The notes: generated by a model from the sequence alone, not told the origin. A DNA stretch of 64,000 nucleotides from Gonapodya prolifera JEL478 (GCA_001574975.1 KQ965757.1:74037-138036); one strand, 5' to 3'; positions 33,907 through 47,164 are shown, numbered from the stretch's first letter. Made by a program: numbers and translations.

Positions 33907-36876
33907 TCAGACAACCCCCCGAATACGCTCAAGATACTGCGCTCGGAGATCTGGAGGTTCGATTCGGTCGACGCACTTTGCTGCTTCTTTGGGAGCATTG
34001 ACTTTGAGGCACTCATCCACAAAGGGCTGCAGGTATTATTTTCGAAAATGAGCACCGACGTCCAGTCGTCACGCTTTCGAAATGCTTCACGTACCGCGAA
34101 CCCTATGGGCGACTTGGTTCTGGAGAACCTATCAAGCTCTTCCCAGTTCGATGTCCGTACGAGTGCTTTGAGCTTTAGCCACCAAAACCTGGGAAACAAA
34201 CGAACAGATTGACATGCAATATGAGACAGAGAGCCAGCCACAGATAGTATCTCACCACTTGTCCGGCACTTTGAAGTCTGCTCGTATTTTTTGTGCTCGG
34301 TTGGCTTGGCCCATCACCAACAGCCGGTAGACAGTGTCGCTTATAGCAGCATCCAAGAACGGTCTTCCAAACTCCTTTTCGAGACTCTCTTGTACTTGAA
34401 TGAGTCGAATATCCTCTTCTGTTGCTCGCGCCTCGAATACAAGCTCCATGTCTTCTGAATACAACTTCAGCGCGGCACGCAGCAAAGGTATCCGCACGGC
34501 AGAATCTGTTCCACGGAGGCTTTCTGCCACCAGCACATCGACGCCCTCGCCTCGTCGATCATCTTGATAATAGAAGTCCTTGAGCAAACCAGCATCCTCG
34601 CCTCCTACCTCCCACTGTCGCCGGGTGTAAACTTCGATGCGACGCGCAGCTGCTGGTTCAGACGCAACGGATCGGAAGAACTCGGCCGCAGAGAGCTTGC
34701 GGCGGAGATGGAGCAGTACGAGGTTTACGAGATCAGTATCACCTGATGCCACGGCCTTGGAGAGTGCGAGAGAGTCTGACCCCATAGCGAGAAGTAGCGG
34801 TACGGTGTGAGACGAGTGCGGCTCGAAATCAAGAAGCTGAAACCAGAATTGCTCGAAAGATATTTCCAATGGCGATTAAGATTTTCAACAGACACTTACG
34901 GTAGTTGCAAGTGTCGTTATTCCGCCACGAAACGCTTCTTTTGCGATGGCAGCGTAACTGAGGCGTGGGTACTGTTCTGATACACTCGTGATTCGATCGA
35001 CAATCAGTTTTTTTGTGAGAGTTTCCTCATTTTCTTTGGCACGTCGGATCTATTACTCAAAAAAATGAATTCCTCCCCATGTGATTATCTCTGCATTTAG
35101 TTCGCTGCCTACCTTGGTCCTTGCCCAGTGGACTATAACACGTTCTCCGCTCATGGCAAGGTACTCACACACCCGAAGTGCAAACAGGTGCATTCTTCGA
35201 TTTATCAAACGATCCACAAGAACCTCCGGGGTCAGTCGCATGTATTGACCATACGTTATTGCCATTCCTGCACCGCCGGGGTCACGAACTCCGATTAAAC
35301 TCTGACAGCTCGGCATGTCTCCACGAACTTTTCAGCGTTATAGCCAGTCCCTTGCCCGTCACCATCTAGGAAACATCTAGAATATGAAACGACGAGGTCT
35401 ATTGAAAAATCAAGAGACGCAGCGATAATTGAATGACCACTCACTTCCCAAAGGAATCAGCCTTGAGCAACGCCTTTTGTGCAACTGTAGAAAAGTCGCT
35501 TGCTGCGCTTCCACAAGAGTGTCAATTGCAAAGGCAAGGTCGGGTCGAATAGAACGGACCAATTCATCGGCTTTTGCCGATTTGCGCTGCAAATTATGCC
35601 ACACATTAAAGTGATAAAATCCAACAAGCATAATTTCTTATCTCAAAGCATTCCAACGCGTCGTATAGCGTCGCTGCTGGTCCAGTTGGGCCGATACGGA
35701 ACACGGCCTCAGTTGCTGCCGGTACTTTTCCAAGAATCTCGCAGGAGTCCGACGTGATTACTCGGACCGAATCAACTTCAGGTGCAAGATGAATGAAAGC
35801 AGATGGCGGGATGGTGATGGTGGCGGGTGCAGTAGCAGGGGAAAGGGGAGGATCGTAGCAAAGTGTGATCTTCTCCGCATTCGGTCCCACAAGGATGATT
35901 TGCCCCTGGCGATCGATGAATTGATCTTTTGATTTCGAAGGGGACTTCTCTGTCGAAAGCATTCGTCCGTTCCACGCCATAGCGACCGCGTCCGTTCCAC
36001 ACCAAGCCATGCTGTCCGGCGGAGAGTCCATCCCGGTCTCTCACATGCACATGTTCTTGCTAAAGTCTGTTGACACCACCCACATTTTATTGTCTTTCGT
36101 ATAGAGGGCAAGGAACTTGCCATTCGCGGAAACTGCGAGGGACAAAAATGATCCATGCTGCGACAGGAGATGATCCGCAGCAGACGCTGGATCGATTAGG
36201 TAGAGCGTTGATGCAACGGCTATAAGTACCTCGACAGTACGAGAAGGGCTCAGGTGCGGCGGTATCACCACCTAGGTGTGGGGCGGTGCAACGACGGAAG
36301 GTGTATGAGGTGAAGGTATTGAAGGTAAAACTCGCGGTCTTGGTGATGCAAGATCTGTCATAGCGATGAAATAATATTGATCGGAGGGCAAAGAGGTGGT
36401 TGGGGGTTGCAGAACCACTGTTGGAGCCGCCGGTGCAGAGCTGCCATTGTGCGACGGCCTGGCCGTGGTCCAACCATCGCTACAAGTCCTGAATTCCACA
36501 TTCGACAGTCCAACACGACGAGTCTATCCTTGCCAACGATCCCTGGCAAGGAGGAGCTGCTTGCATTACCAGTCAATGTCGGAAGTCCTTCGATTGGCAG
36601 CTCCGGAGGTGTTCCATCTCCTCGAAGTCCTACCCCTAAACCAAGACCAAATGATGTGACAACTTCGCCGAAAACGTCGTAAACGACGACAGAGCCGTCC
36701 TCGCAACAAGCAATGAGCTTCTCGGACTCAGTCCAGGCCATTCGAACAAGCCGAGGCCTTGTCCAAGCGAAGGAGTGAATGAGCTTTCCTGAGGAAGTGT
36801 AGAAAAACGTGGAAGGAACAAGTGTGGCACAAGTTGAAATGGAGGTCGGTCCCGCAGCGCCAGGCTGGAGCAACAT
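33907..36876 (-). pseudogene. VPS16: VPS16, HOPS/CORVET subunit, several lesions
   Basis: VPS16 is a core subunit of the HOPS and CORVET tethers for endosome-vacuole fusion and SNARE assembly. The beta-propeller reads TSSGKLIHSFAW, GVLDC-like VVLDCRMWNSGLVAM, VSANGKFLALYTKDNKMWVV and DSMAWCGTDAVAMAW. The alpha-solenoid reads AEKFVETCRAVRV, QYMRLTPEVLVDRLINRR, VIVHWARTK, LKDFYYQDDRR, FWWLKLKALVRTSNWEELDRF and ends YLERIRGVV. The last exons are clean: 35049-34900, 34836-34256, 34188-34095, 34026-33907. Earlier parts are damaged: TAG at 36272-36274, TGA at 36041-36043, a donor reading ATAAGA (35636-35641), and frame changes near 36440, 35508 and 35297. The first about 80 residues are absent before ATG 36876, with only 220 bp to the next gene. 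Confidence 0.8.
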
Positions 36877-37096
36877 GAGTTTCCTATCATTCCTTATAAG
36901 CGCTTAGAGTAGATCGGAAGGTGATTGAGTAAAATGGGGGTATCGTCTTCTATAACGCGAATCATGCTAGGACGGGCTTTATTCCGAAGGCCCAGGTAAG
37001 GTGTTTGGCGGAGCACAGAAGTGTAGTAAGGATTTAGTAATTGAGTACATAAACGAAATAGAATTCAAATATAATAAACTCTCCAGATGTCTACCC

Positions 37097-40000
37097 TTAT
37101 GCTTCGTCGTCGGATATCGAGGCACCCGCTGATTGTAACAATCTCTGAAGTTTTGGGATCGCATTGATCGTCTCAACGGGTATCATGTAGAACAAGTTGA
37201 CGAGTGTTTCCATATCCTTGCTCCGGGCTAATGAGGATTCCCGGACAGATGGGCTCAAAAGGCGCGAAGACGGAGAGAGCGGCTGGAACCGAGTACTTAC
37301 CGTCTACCATCCGCTGGAAATTGAGCGCATATAGTAAGAGGAAGGACACTAGGGTAACAACGAAGATCGAAACCGAAGCTGTTTGCGCTTTTGCGTTTCC
37401 ATCCGGAAGAAAAGATTGGAGAACAAGAGTATCGATGAGATAAAGTCCTCCTTGTATATCCAAGCTTATCTCTTGCATGAAACGAAGTCGATCCTAAATT
37501 ACGCAGTGTAAGCCCCGAAAAGGAAAAGAAGGAAGAAGGTACGGAACACTCACATCATCAAAGTTCATGGTGGCCTTGTGACCATTAATTGCAAGAAATT
37601 GTCTTCCATTCTGCAGAAAATCATTGATCTACTCAGGGAGCACTTCTTTAATCGTTCACGGGGGTATGTGAGTCAGATAAAGGCACCAACAAACCATATT
37701 ATCAAGGGGCGACACGGTTTCGTTGTAGGCGAATCCTAATCAGGTCGTATATCAAGACATAACTTTGGCGTGAGATCCTAAGCTTTTAGGCGGTTACCAG
37801 CAGCAGCTTACCGATGGTTGAGTTAAAGTTTCTAACGGAAGGATCGCAGCTTGCCACCATACAACCGAGGTCTTCCGTCAGCCTAACGAGATATCACGAA
37901 TTGGAGACTGAAAGAAGTTCATGGAGCTCCATCCGTACCAATATATCAGATCGATTGTCGTAGTAGCTTGAATCGGCTTGACGCCGTAGCCGAGCATGGC
38001 GTTGCGATGGATGGCTTCGTACTGTTCAAGCCTGATGTTGAAGGTCGAATATGAGTTCTGACACAAATTGTTGAGAACTACTCCAGAAGAGCTCACGCGT
38101 CTTTTAAAAGTGCCTCTGCCCTTCCCGGCATCCATATCGTATTATCTCCAAGAAGCACCTCGTACGACAAAGCCTTCACTGTTTCTGTCCAATACTTGGA
38201 ATAGTATGGGAGGTGCACAAGTTAATGGTTTGTCAAGTCTTGTTATGATTGAGATCATACCTTTCTTTGATTGGTGAAGTTAACCATCTGGTTGGAAATT
38301 AAAACTGTCAGCAAAGGTTCAATTGCGATACTCATTGCTACCCACTTGTATAAACTGTATGTTTAGCGGAAGCCTTGCAACTACAATGCACGATGAAAAG
38401 CGATACCTTTACTGTACCTTTTTTTATACCGAGATTGGTGGAAAATGAACTCACGGACCGGCGCAAGAAGGCACACTGCGCAAATGCCAAGAAATCCCAA
38501 CGAGGCGCAATAATTCAAGACAGATTTCCAAATACCCCTTTTTCTGTTGTTCTCCTGCGAGAAATGCCAAATGTCAAGAATAGAACGAAGCATTAAATTG
38601 GGATTTCCTGTCGTCTTACCTGTGTCACGGCGCGCTTAGAATCTGCTGTGTCTTCCGAGAGAATCTCCAACTGAATAATGAGGTGATGTGCCTGTTATAG
38701 GCACTGAATCAGCCGTCTCTAAATAGCACGCTTCGAACCTGTTCATCAATTGCCAACAGTATTTCATCCACGGCTTTTCTTGGAACCAATGATACGTTCT
38801 TCAGGTATCGCACTTGAACATCGCGGGTTCGACTGACGAGAGGGTGCAGAACCGCGAGTCCGAGGCAGAATACGACAGCAACCGAGAGGAAGAGGGCAAC
38901 CTGTACATATATTAAACAGAGTGAAGTTATCTTGATAATCATTGTGATCCATACGAAAATTGCTACGAACCCAAATTACACTTTGTTGTGATGAGACAGT
39001 GGACACGAAGGCATGTTCCCCAGTGATGGACACACCTAGCAACGTCATTACTTTAGTTCTAATCACCTGAAAAAGGATTTAGAGGATGCTTTTACCTTTC
39101 AAACTCTGGCAAAGAATCTCAAAATTATCAAGTAGGTATCGCAGATTTATGTCCGTGGTAATTGGGAATTTGCTGAAGTAGGAAATATCTGCATAAGCAG
39201 GTGGCGCGTGTAAAGTAACGCGTTTGCCAACGGTTGTCAAGATTCCAATTATCGCTATCAAATGAAGAAGGCTTGCCTTTTTTCAATAAAGCCTCTGCAG
39301 CTGTCTGAACTGATTTTGCGACTTCGAACTGATTGTAATACAAACTGTTGGGTGTACCGCTGCTGCCGTTCACAGAAATGTAGTCGTACGCAAGAACACG
39401 AGATATGTCCGTTTGCAAACCACTCCTTGGTACCAGATAGGTTTTCTGGATGTAAAAGAGCTGCAACGAAGCAAACAAAACTTTCAACAAACTAGGGCAG
39501 ACTCTTAACAAGAGCGTCACGACACCTTGTCATCATAAACTATGAGATTGTCCCTCCAAAAATTGAATCGGGTTGCATCGGAACGGCTGCCAAAATGAGA
39601 CATAAGGCGTGCTGATTGAATCATCTGTAGAAAACGAAGATAAAGAGTACCGAACAAAAGATAGAATCGAAAAATTAGCTATTTACCATCACGGCATATC
39701 TTCCGATATCTGTGGACAATAGAAAGTCTGATGCGCTTTGAGACACTGGAATACACTTTCAAACTCGATTCACGTGATGATCAGAGAAATGTCCTCACAT
39801 GTCGAAAATGTCACATTGGAGTATGCCAACGAGAAGCATATAACCACCAAGAATATAAGTGACAGAATATTGAGCCGCTGCCGATACATCTCCGGTACGG
39901 ACTGAACTCGTTGGGCAAACTCCAATCTTATGAGCTTTGCTCTCCGAGAAGCCTTGGATCCCTCGGCAGATTCATTCGTCCCATGAGAACTTGCAGCTTT

Positions 40001-43000
40001 TCTTGCTAATCTATTCGTTAGTTGCGATCCTGCGGGAGTTTGCTCGGCGAACGTTTGTCGTCGCTCATCCAACGAGATTCGAAGTTCTGGAATTACACTT
40101 GACCGGCGATGTCCAACGGGAAAGTTGACAGGAGGAGTGTCGTCGTCCGAAACGCTTCCCTCCTCGTCGAGAATCAAAAGGGCAGAGTTCCGGGCTCCAC
40201 TTCGAATTGAGCTGCGATGTGAAGTTTGAGCGGCTGCGCCAGTGCTACCTCCTGCGGAATTCTTTCTGGATCCGGCAAGGCTGCTGGTAGGCTTGGGAAG
40301 GTCGCGGGGGTCCAGAGTGGTTGGACTGATATCCTCTTCTGATATAATGTCAGAGAGACTTTCAGCTTGTTCATTTTGAGATCCGTCAGATCCTGAGTTC
40401 ATTGCAGCTTCCGTCGCTTCAAGTTCTAGAGGAATGACACAAGTTTAGACCTCCCCACTGAATAAAACAACTAAAGCTGGACGTCACCAACCATCTGCCA
40501 GCGCAAGAAGTTTTTTCGCCTCCTCATTGTCAGACAAGACAGACTGACGAAATTGTGCGTATAGCCTCAAAATCATTTTGGATCTTGGAAATCGATCCAA
40601 CAATTTGCGATAGTTGTCATCTTCAAAAAACGATATTTTTGGAAGATTGCGAATAACGAAATCAAACAATCGAATGGCTCACCAGCACGCTTCGTTGCAC
40701 TTGCGATATCTCGGAGATACGCTGGGAATGACTCAAAATCTCGGGCCGACGTTATTCCTCGACGGACATGAGTCCAAAACGCTTTGAGTTCGTTCAGCTG
40801 CAAATTCAGTTCTTGAAACGCTGAATTGGAGGTTCGCCATTGCGTTGACATGACTTACCGTCTCGAGGTGACCAATCTTTGCATACTTTTCTTGGGAGAG
40901 TATCTCCACAAAAGAGCTCACATTCAGAGATGAAGAATTCACCTCCTTGCTCTGGAAGAACATTGCGGCAAGTCATAGTCTTTGAGCATATTATTAATGT
41001 GAACCGGTCGCGAAATTGGTATCCTTACTTTTCGACTTTGTTCCATTTCCTTTTGACAACTGTTCACCAAAGAACCCATTCAGGTTTGATCTAAAAGAAC
41101 CACGAGCAAATCTGACAAGCTTACAGGAACGCTAGAAACCGAACATCAAACGACACGGTGGACCTCGAAAATATGTCATCGAGAATCAGATCGGCTTTTT
41201 CCTCGTTGGTCTCGTCTGTCTGTCCGTGCAGTGTCGTGCTGTGCTCGGAATACGCCAGAAGATAGAACGCAGCAGATATTTTGACATAGCCGTCCTGAAA
41301 GCGTCAAACGGAATTGAGGGTTTCCGTGCAGCGCACCACAATAACAACAGAAACGTGACCGACCTTTGGAAATTGTAAGAATCCAGCTTCGAAAATCTCC
41401 CTCGCCAGAATTAAGGCGCGTGGATCACCCGAGTGGCGCACAAAGCGACACGAAAGTTCCACTTCGTGTGGGTGTTCGAAAATGGGAGGCTGCGATCAAA
41501 CTGTCAGAAAGGTCCAATTACACCTCAACCAAAAGTTCCACGTACGTCATCAAGGATTCGTTCGCTTGTTAGTTTGTCAATGCTGGTCGCAACGACAAAA
41601 CGGCGGTTAAGGGCTCATTCAATTTCCATCGAAAAGCGCACTCAGCCCACTTTTTAACGACATTATCGAGCGTCCTCTGCTCCATAGACAACGGAACTCT
41701 CAATCCGGCAGCAACACCGCCCGACAGCGACACAGAGTTCCCAACGGATCCATCCGCACCCATGGCTGCGAAGGACACCATCCCGCCTTCCAGGTTCGCT
41801 CTCTCCACAAGCAGGCGAAACCTTCGATACACTCGCTTGCAGACGAGCTGGCGAATGATTCGCGAGAGCGCGGCCCCGAGAAGAGCTCCAGGCAGTAGAA
41901 ATGCGCATAGAAGAATGAACGAAATGGATGTTTGGTCGTTGATGAGTGCAGCACCCAGTGATATTGCGGCCTGATCAGTAGCAAAACTCCAGTTAGCCCA
42001 GGCACGAATCGAGTCCGAAATGAAACGCGGTCTCACGGAAAAAGTCGCGGTCGTCCACACACCGGCACGAATGTACTGCAGCGTTTCGTTGTGCATAGGC
42101 TGCTTGTGCAGGATTTCCTTCGTGAGGATCTTGCGGTATCAAACGGCCGGAGGAGGAGTGGATCAGGTTCTGCGATTTGGAAATGAACCTCACTGAACTG
42201 TTCCTTACCAGAAGGCACGCTACGAGAATCACCAGTTTGACGACCACTGCATTTGTTGGATAGAAAGTTGGAACAAATCGGTAATCAAAGACACACTAGC
42301 AGGTTAACCTTGGTCGACGAACTCCCACACGATAAGAATCACAAGCTTGAGCGTTAAGTAAAGAAAATCTGTCCGTCCGTTAGATTTCGTCATGGGGTTC
42401 TTTGACGATCGGGGGTTTCCATCCTTGAGAGAGGCAAAGCGACATAACAAAAAAGAACGGAGAGCCCGACTGCATGGACCGAACGTACCACGTAAGCGAG
42501 CGACATGAGGAGGGTGTAGGGCACAAATAAAATCAAGCCCAGCACTTGTTTCACGTCAAGACAACTATTAAAAAGGCAGCGTCATTCCACAGAGCGCAAC
42601 ATTTCAACTAACGTGAGAGTATATAAGGAATCAAGTGTGCCGGGTTCTGATAGCACTGAATTTCAGGGTACAGGGCGAGATACCCCGCGTCGCAATCGAG
42701 AATTCCGAGGAGGATTTCGATGACAGGAACGTTCAGGATTCCGAGGGCGAGCTGCGTACCGGCGCGGAGGAGGGTTAGGGGGAATATATACTGTGAAGGT
42801 TGGTGATGGTTAGGCGTACGTCTCTGCGCCGCCTCTCCTCATTATACTTGCCTTGAACTTTCCCTGGTCAAAACTAAACAAACAAAAAGTCATCACCCGG
42901 ACCAACAAAGTTATGGGCACGCTGCTCACCTGATCGCGCAGAACGTGATGGTCCCGATCAAAATCGCCACCAGCAACCACGCAGCGGAAAACATGACAAT

Positions 43001-43730
43001 GAAGAGTGCGTAGTAGCCCGGTGGTGGGCGGTACACGAGGGGGTTGAAGAGGTACTGAATCCAGTCTGGCATTCCGGAAAACCTTGGGAGTTGGGATCGG
43101 GATTATGGGAATGGGAAAGGACGTGGGAGATGAATGGCGGCTGGCGTTCCGACGTGTGTTTATAAAGTTTGAAAAGACTCACTTAAATCCAGGGTGCCAT
43201 GCAAAGTAAAGAAGTTGGATATCTTCGAAGAGGAGGAGGGGTATGGCGAAACTTGAATGCACTTCGTTGCCTGTAGTCAGGAACGGTGATTCCGGAAGTC
43301 TTAAAGTCTGTTCACGGAGAAAGGATTCTCATAAATACCTGTAACCATGCTGTGTAGCACGGAGAAGAATATCGTCTCGAGTCGTGATCGAGGTGGGTCG
43401 ATTTTCTACACGCCGTTCGAGCTCAGAATGACAGCAATAGCCTCCACAGCAGTCATACGCAGCACTAACATCTTTCTCCTGCTTAGGTGATTTTGTCCCC
43501 TTTTGATTCGTCGAGGGACGACGCTCCGCATCCGCTCCCTCCTGAGCTCGTCGGTTGCTCACTGCGCTCATATTCTGGAACCGCCTGAGCGCTGCGATCG
43601 CCGGATCGTCTCCTCCAAAGTAGTTGAGCTCCGGAGATAAGCTCTGGCGTCGTACTTCTGGATACGCAGCGCCATTGCGGGGTTCGGATGCCCCGCTGTC
43701 ACCCGAGAACTGAAGCCGGCGAGCGTCCAT
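37097..43730 (-). CDS. TmcB-like multi-pass membrane protein
   Basis: Large gene of roughly 25 exons. The order fits the Tiny macrocysts (TmcB/TmcC) family: a disordered N-terminus from ATG 43730, about ten hydrophobic segments (IFFSVLHSMVTG, ALFIVMFSAAWLLVAILIG, ISFILLCAFLLPGALLGAAL), a HAT/TPR-like cytosolic part (HSGDPRALILAREIFEAGF, NYRKLLDRFPRSKMILRLYA, SDNEEAKKLLALAD), a Ser-rich linker (NSAGGSTGAAAQTSHRSS), then further membrane segments to the stop at 37097. Members are thought to act in signalling; the molecular function is not established. Exon 5 (42873-42852) is followed by a GC donor (GCAAGT). A run of five Ts at 43078-43083 puts the exon that follows one base out of frame; four Ts would fit. 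Confidence 0.7.
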
Positions 43731-44178
43731 CGCGGGTTGGCTCCCCCAGATCGGAAGTCACGAAAGCGATCCTCGATGTCTCACGCGCGACGATTGATGG
43801 TTCTACCGATGTGGGAATCCAGATCACGATCAGAGTTGAATGCGGGTATATTCTCCGAAGTTTCCAGTAAACTGGTGTATATATGAGTGAGCAAAGTAAC
43901 TCAATTAATCTGCAACACGTCAACAGAAATCTGCTATTCGTAGACAGATATCGTGAGAGCTTTAGTTACATTTGAAGAGGGTGTGATGTGATCAGCGAGG
44001 GAAATACAAGCACTCCCGCACAGACTTGCAGGAGTTCCCCAAAGTTGGGTAAGCCTTTGATAGTACACTCTTCCGCAATCATAGAATTGCTTTAACGGTC
44101 AGCTGGCTAAATACGATTCCGGTATTCAACCGGTCGGTTCCCGTTGCACGTGGAGAAGCCTTCGCTGATTCCCTCTCA
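43731..44178. other. Divergent promoter region, TmcB-like gene and PEX11
   Basis: Spacer between divergent genes. No gene seen. Confidence 0.4.
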
Positions 44179-45467
44179 AGTGAGACACGCACAATTTCCT
44201 CCTTCCCTTTCTGCAATCTTGCGTTCTCAACGCGTCGTCTCGGCTCGCTTCTTCAGTGTCGGACCCAAACACCCAAATCGTTGGCACTGCCGAAATCGTA
44301 GGTCACGCGGTCCCACCTCCGAGACGCCCAGCAGCTCTTGTTCTCGCCCTGCTGTTGACAAAGAAGGTCCAATCACGGACGGATGGGCGGGACGTCCTGC
44401 TGAAAGTACGTTCGCACTATCATGGCGCTCCCCCCGTTCCCTGGCGCACTAACACAGCCGCTGACACGGTCTTGCGCGTGTCAAGGTGCCTCAATACCTC
44501 GCCGGGACGCTACTGTACCTGGCATCACAGCTCGGCGTTCCAACGACGGAAATCCACGCTCGTTTGAACAACTTGAAATCCAACTTCAGCGTTGCGAGGC
44601 GCATAATCCGCCTTGGCCACGTGGTACAACCACTGTCGACAGTAGTAGATGTCGTAAGGGATCTGTTGAAGCACAACGAGGAGGTGGAAAAGCTGGAACA
44701 CCCCAAATCAGGGGAGGATTTCGCGCGCTTGTTCGCTCTGTTCCAAGTGGTGAGACACATACTGTCGCTTTAGCGGTCCCTTCCAGTACTGACTCATCGG
44801 TTTCCAAGTTTCTTGCGATAGCGAACGACTTGTGCGACGACCTCGGAACCTTGTCGTCAATCGGTGTGCTACCGTCAAAGTACGCCGTGGCAGACTACTA
44901 CGGGGTCCGTCTTTGGGCCACTGGAAATCTGATTGACCAGTTCGAGGTGAGTTTGTGCTCTGAGTTGGTTCAACAACCCGAACTCGGTGCACTAATTGCC
45001 TGAAAATTTTAGACATACGAAGCCACGATACGACTTCAGACCCGTATCCAAATCCTGAAAGAAAAGGGGGAGAGCAAGAAAGCGCGAGACCTGAGCGGCC
45101 AGTTGTTCATGACGCGCGCTCTCCAGGTTCAACTTTTTGCGGTGGGTCTCTTATATCCTTTTCACGTTTACCCCGAACCATTCTTTCAATCTCACCACAC
45201 TCTTCAACCGTTTTTTCAACATTCAACACAGGACGCGGTCTGGCTAGCCACCGACATAAACCCAGAACTCGTCGGGAAAGTTCTCACAACGTTTTTCCCC
45301 GAAATCAAGCCACGGGACCACATTGGCGGTGTCGCGGCTGTCGCGGGACTCGTGTCGGGACTTATTGGTGAGCTTCTCTGTGGAGAGGTTTTCCGAATTC
45401 GTGCAGTATCATTCACCACACCGTTTCAGGACTGCATCGGACCTACACGAGGGCTTTGGAGGCGTGA
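44179..45467 (+). CDS. PEX11: Peroxisomal membrane protein PEX11
   Basis: Promotes peroxisome elongation and division. Seven exons give an open frame of about 284 aa: A at 44179, then 44257-44405, 44486-44749, 44809-44946, 45013-45141, 45232-45367, 45430-45467. The start codon would be split A|TG by a 77-nt intron with GTGAGA donor and TTCAG acceptor, giving MSDPNTQIVG. No in-frame ATG lies in the next exon before conserved sequence. Family features: TDGRDVLLK joined to VPQYLAGTLLYLASQ, the amphipathic helix LKSNFSVARRIIRLGHVVQP, DDLGTLSSIGVLPSKYAV, YYGVRLWATGNLIDQFE, and a C-terminal membrane segment HIGGVAAVAGLVSGLIG. It is intact. Confidence 0.85.
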
Positions 45468-45625
45468 ATCGCCATCAGTAAAATGTCAAGATTTAGACAC
45501 GATGGCCTCAAAATTTCCCCACGAGCAACTTCTATGTAAAATTCTATGAACACACTATTACACGTCCGAAAAAAAACACGTCGCGCCTTCGTGAATAAAG
45601 ACTGAGGTTATCGTCCACGATTATC

Positions 45626-46952
45626 TCAGAAGTTCCCCAACCCCGTAAGCGCTCTCAAGCGTTCGTACGTGACCCAAAACACCAATTGCTGTGAGCGGTC
45701 AATGTCAGCATAGCAACATTTCATCGACGACAATGGCTTGTCATTGAAAAACCTACCCATGGCCCCAGTCTTGCCCACGTTGGAAAGAAGCCCTTGTACA
45801 GCGCACGAAAGCCCTCCGAGCGAACAGACTTGACGAAGCAGTCCACAGTGCCGGTATATTTGGGGTTGTGTGGGTCTTGATTCATTACCCTCCATTGGTT
45901 CCATCAGCATCGGAAGTGCCCATGCTATCAAATACACCAACACACCTCGTCTTTATCACATCCGCCGGTGTCGAAACAAGACTTGCGAAAAACCCCGAGC
46001 AAATACTTGCGGCCACGTGGGTCCAGATATCGTCGCCAGGTCGTTTCCCCGTGCGCGGGTCAGGCGGGAGATGGGCCGTCCGGCACACGTGCCGGAGGAT
46101 GTAGGACTTTGCGGTGTCGTATGTGGCGAGCTCACCCAAGTTGACCTGATCCCAAGACAATCAGAACGTCTCACGGGTAACCACCAAAACGAACAGCACG
46201 CACCAAAGCCGCTCGCTGCACCGCCGGGCTCGACCCTCTCCATAACCCCCTCACGCCACCTTCCTCTCTCGCGATTGTCGTCAGTGCGTGCCACATGCCA
46301 CGGTACCGGGGCCGGTTCGCACCGCCCGCCGTCGGAGTACTCGACGCAGCAGCTTGCATCCGCACTTTTACGAGATCCGCGGGCACGGCGACGAACTGGC
46401 CCACAGCGCCCGAAATAAGACCGCTGAGCATCTTCAGTTGGATTGGAAGCGCGTCTGCGGACCCGCCTTCTGCGAAACGCTGCCGGAGGGTTTCGTAGAC
46501 AAGAATCCTTGTCCCCGTGTACCTTTACACACACAACCGTGCATCAAACCCCCGGGAGACCATCAAGACATGACGATATACCTCTCGGACTCACGGAATA
46601 TGTCGTGCCACAGCGGGCGTGATGCCTCTGTACAGACCGGGGACACCCTCATGCCGAACAATGGATGCGGCGAGCGGGAGTGCACGAGGAGTGACGCCTT
46701 TGGCGGTTTCGAGTTGCATGCGGGTTTTTGTGAGGCTGGTGCGGCAGGAATCGTATCGATTTTCATTCATGGGAAGGTAGACGGGACGCGAAACGGCGCA
46801 TTCGTGTCAGCTTCCCGGTTCCAGTACACGAAGAAATCGCATACTCACTCAATGGGAAAAGTCACGGCTTCAGATGCGGCTGCCGAAGTCGCTGAGAGCG
46901 CAAATCGCGCCAACAGGCTGCCAGTGACCCAGGTTTGTGGCGATTGGGGCAT
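45626..46952 (-). CDS. Mitochondrial carrier, UCP4 (SLC25A27) type
   Basis: Inner-membrane carrier of the uncoupling-protein/dicarboxylate branch. Six exons: 46952-46849, 46735-46595, 46522-46204, 46145-45946, 45889-45757, 45688-45626; 319 aa, frame open throughout. Three carrier repeats: [25 protein letters not shown] and [43 protein letters not shown] and [18 protein letters not shown] fit UCP4/UCP5 rather than oxoglutarate or dicarboxylate carriers. Whether it transports protons or anions cannot be read from sequence. It is convergent with PEX11, with 158 bp between stops. Confidence 0.88.
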
Positions 46953-47164
46953 ATGGGGGGGAGGATGGGACGGAGATTGGCGGTCAGTATTCATTGGACC
47001 TTAAGGCGGTGAGGGGACGGGCGAGGTTGGTGGGAGCGGGTGGAAGTGAGTTTGACTTCAAACAGCGCCAGATCCTCCTCATGTACAATTTCCACAATCA
47101 ATACATATATTTATCTACATACGCTTCCCGCTTTCTCTTCTTTTCCACATCGCCAAGACCCAGA

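Noticed and set aside
36041-36274. Alternative genetic code or stop read-through as explanation for the VPS16 stops
   Set aside because: Intact genes of the window end at TAA, TAG and TGA, so all three are used as real stops.
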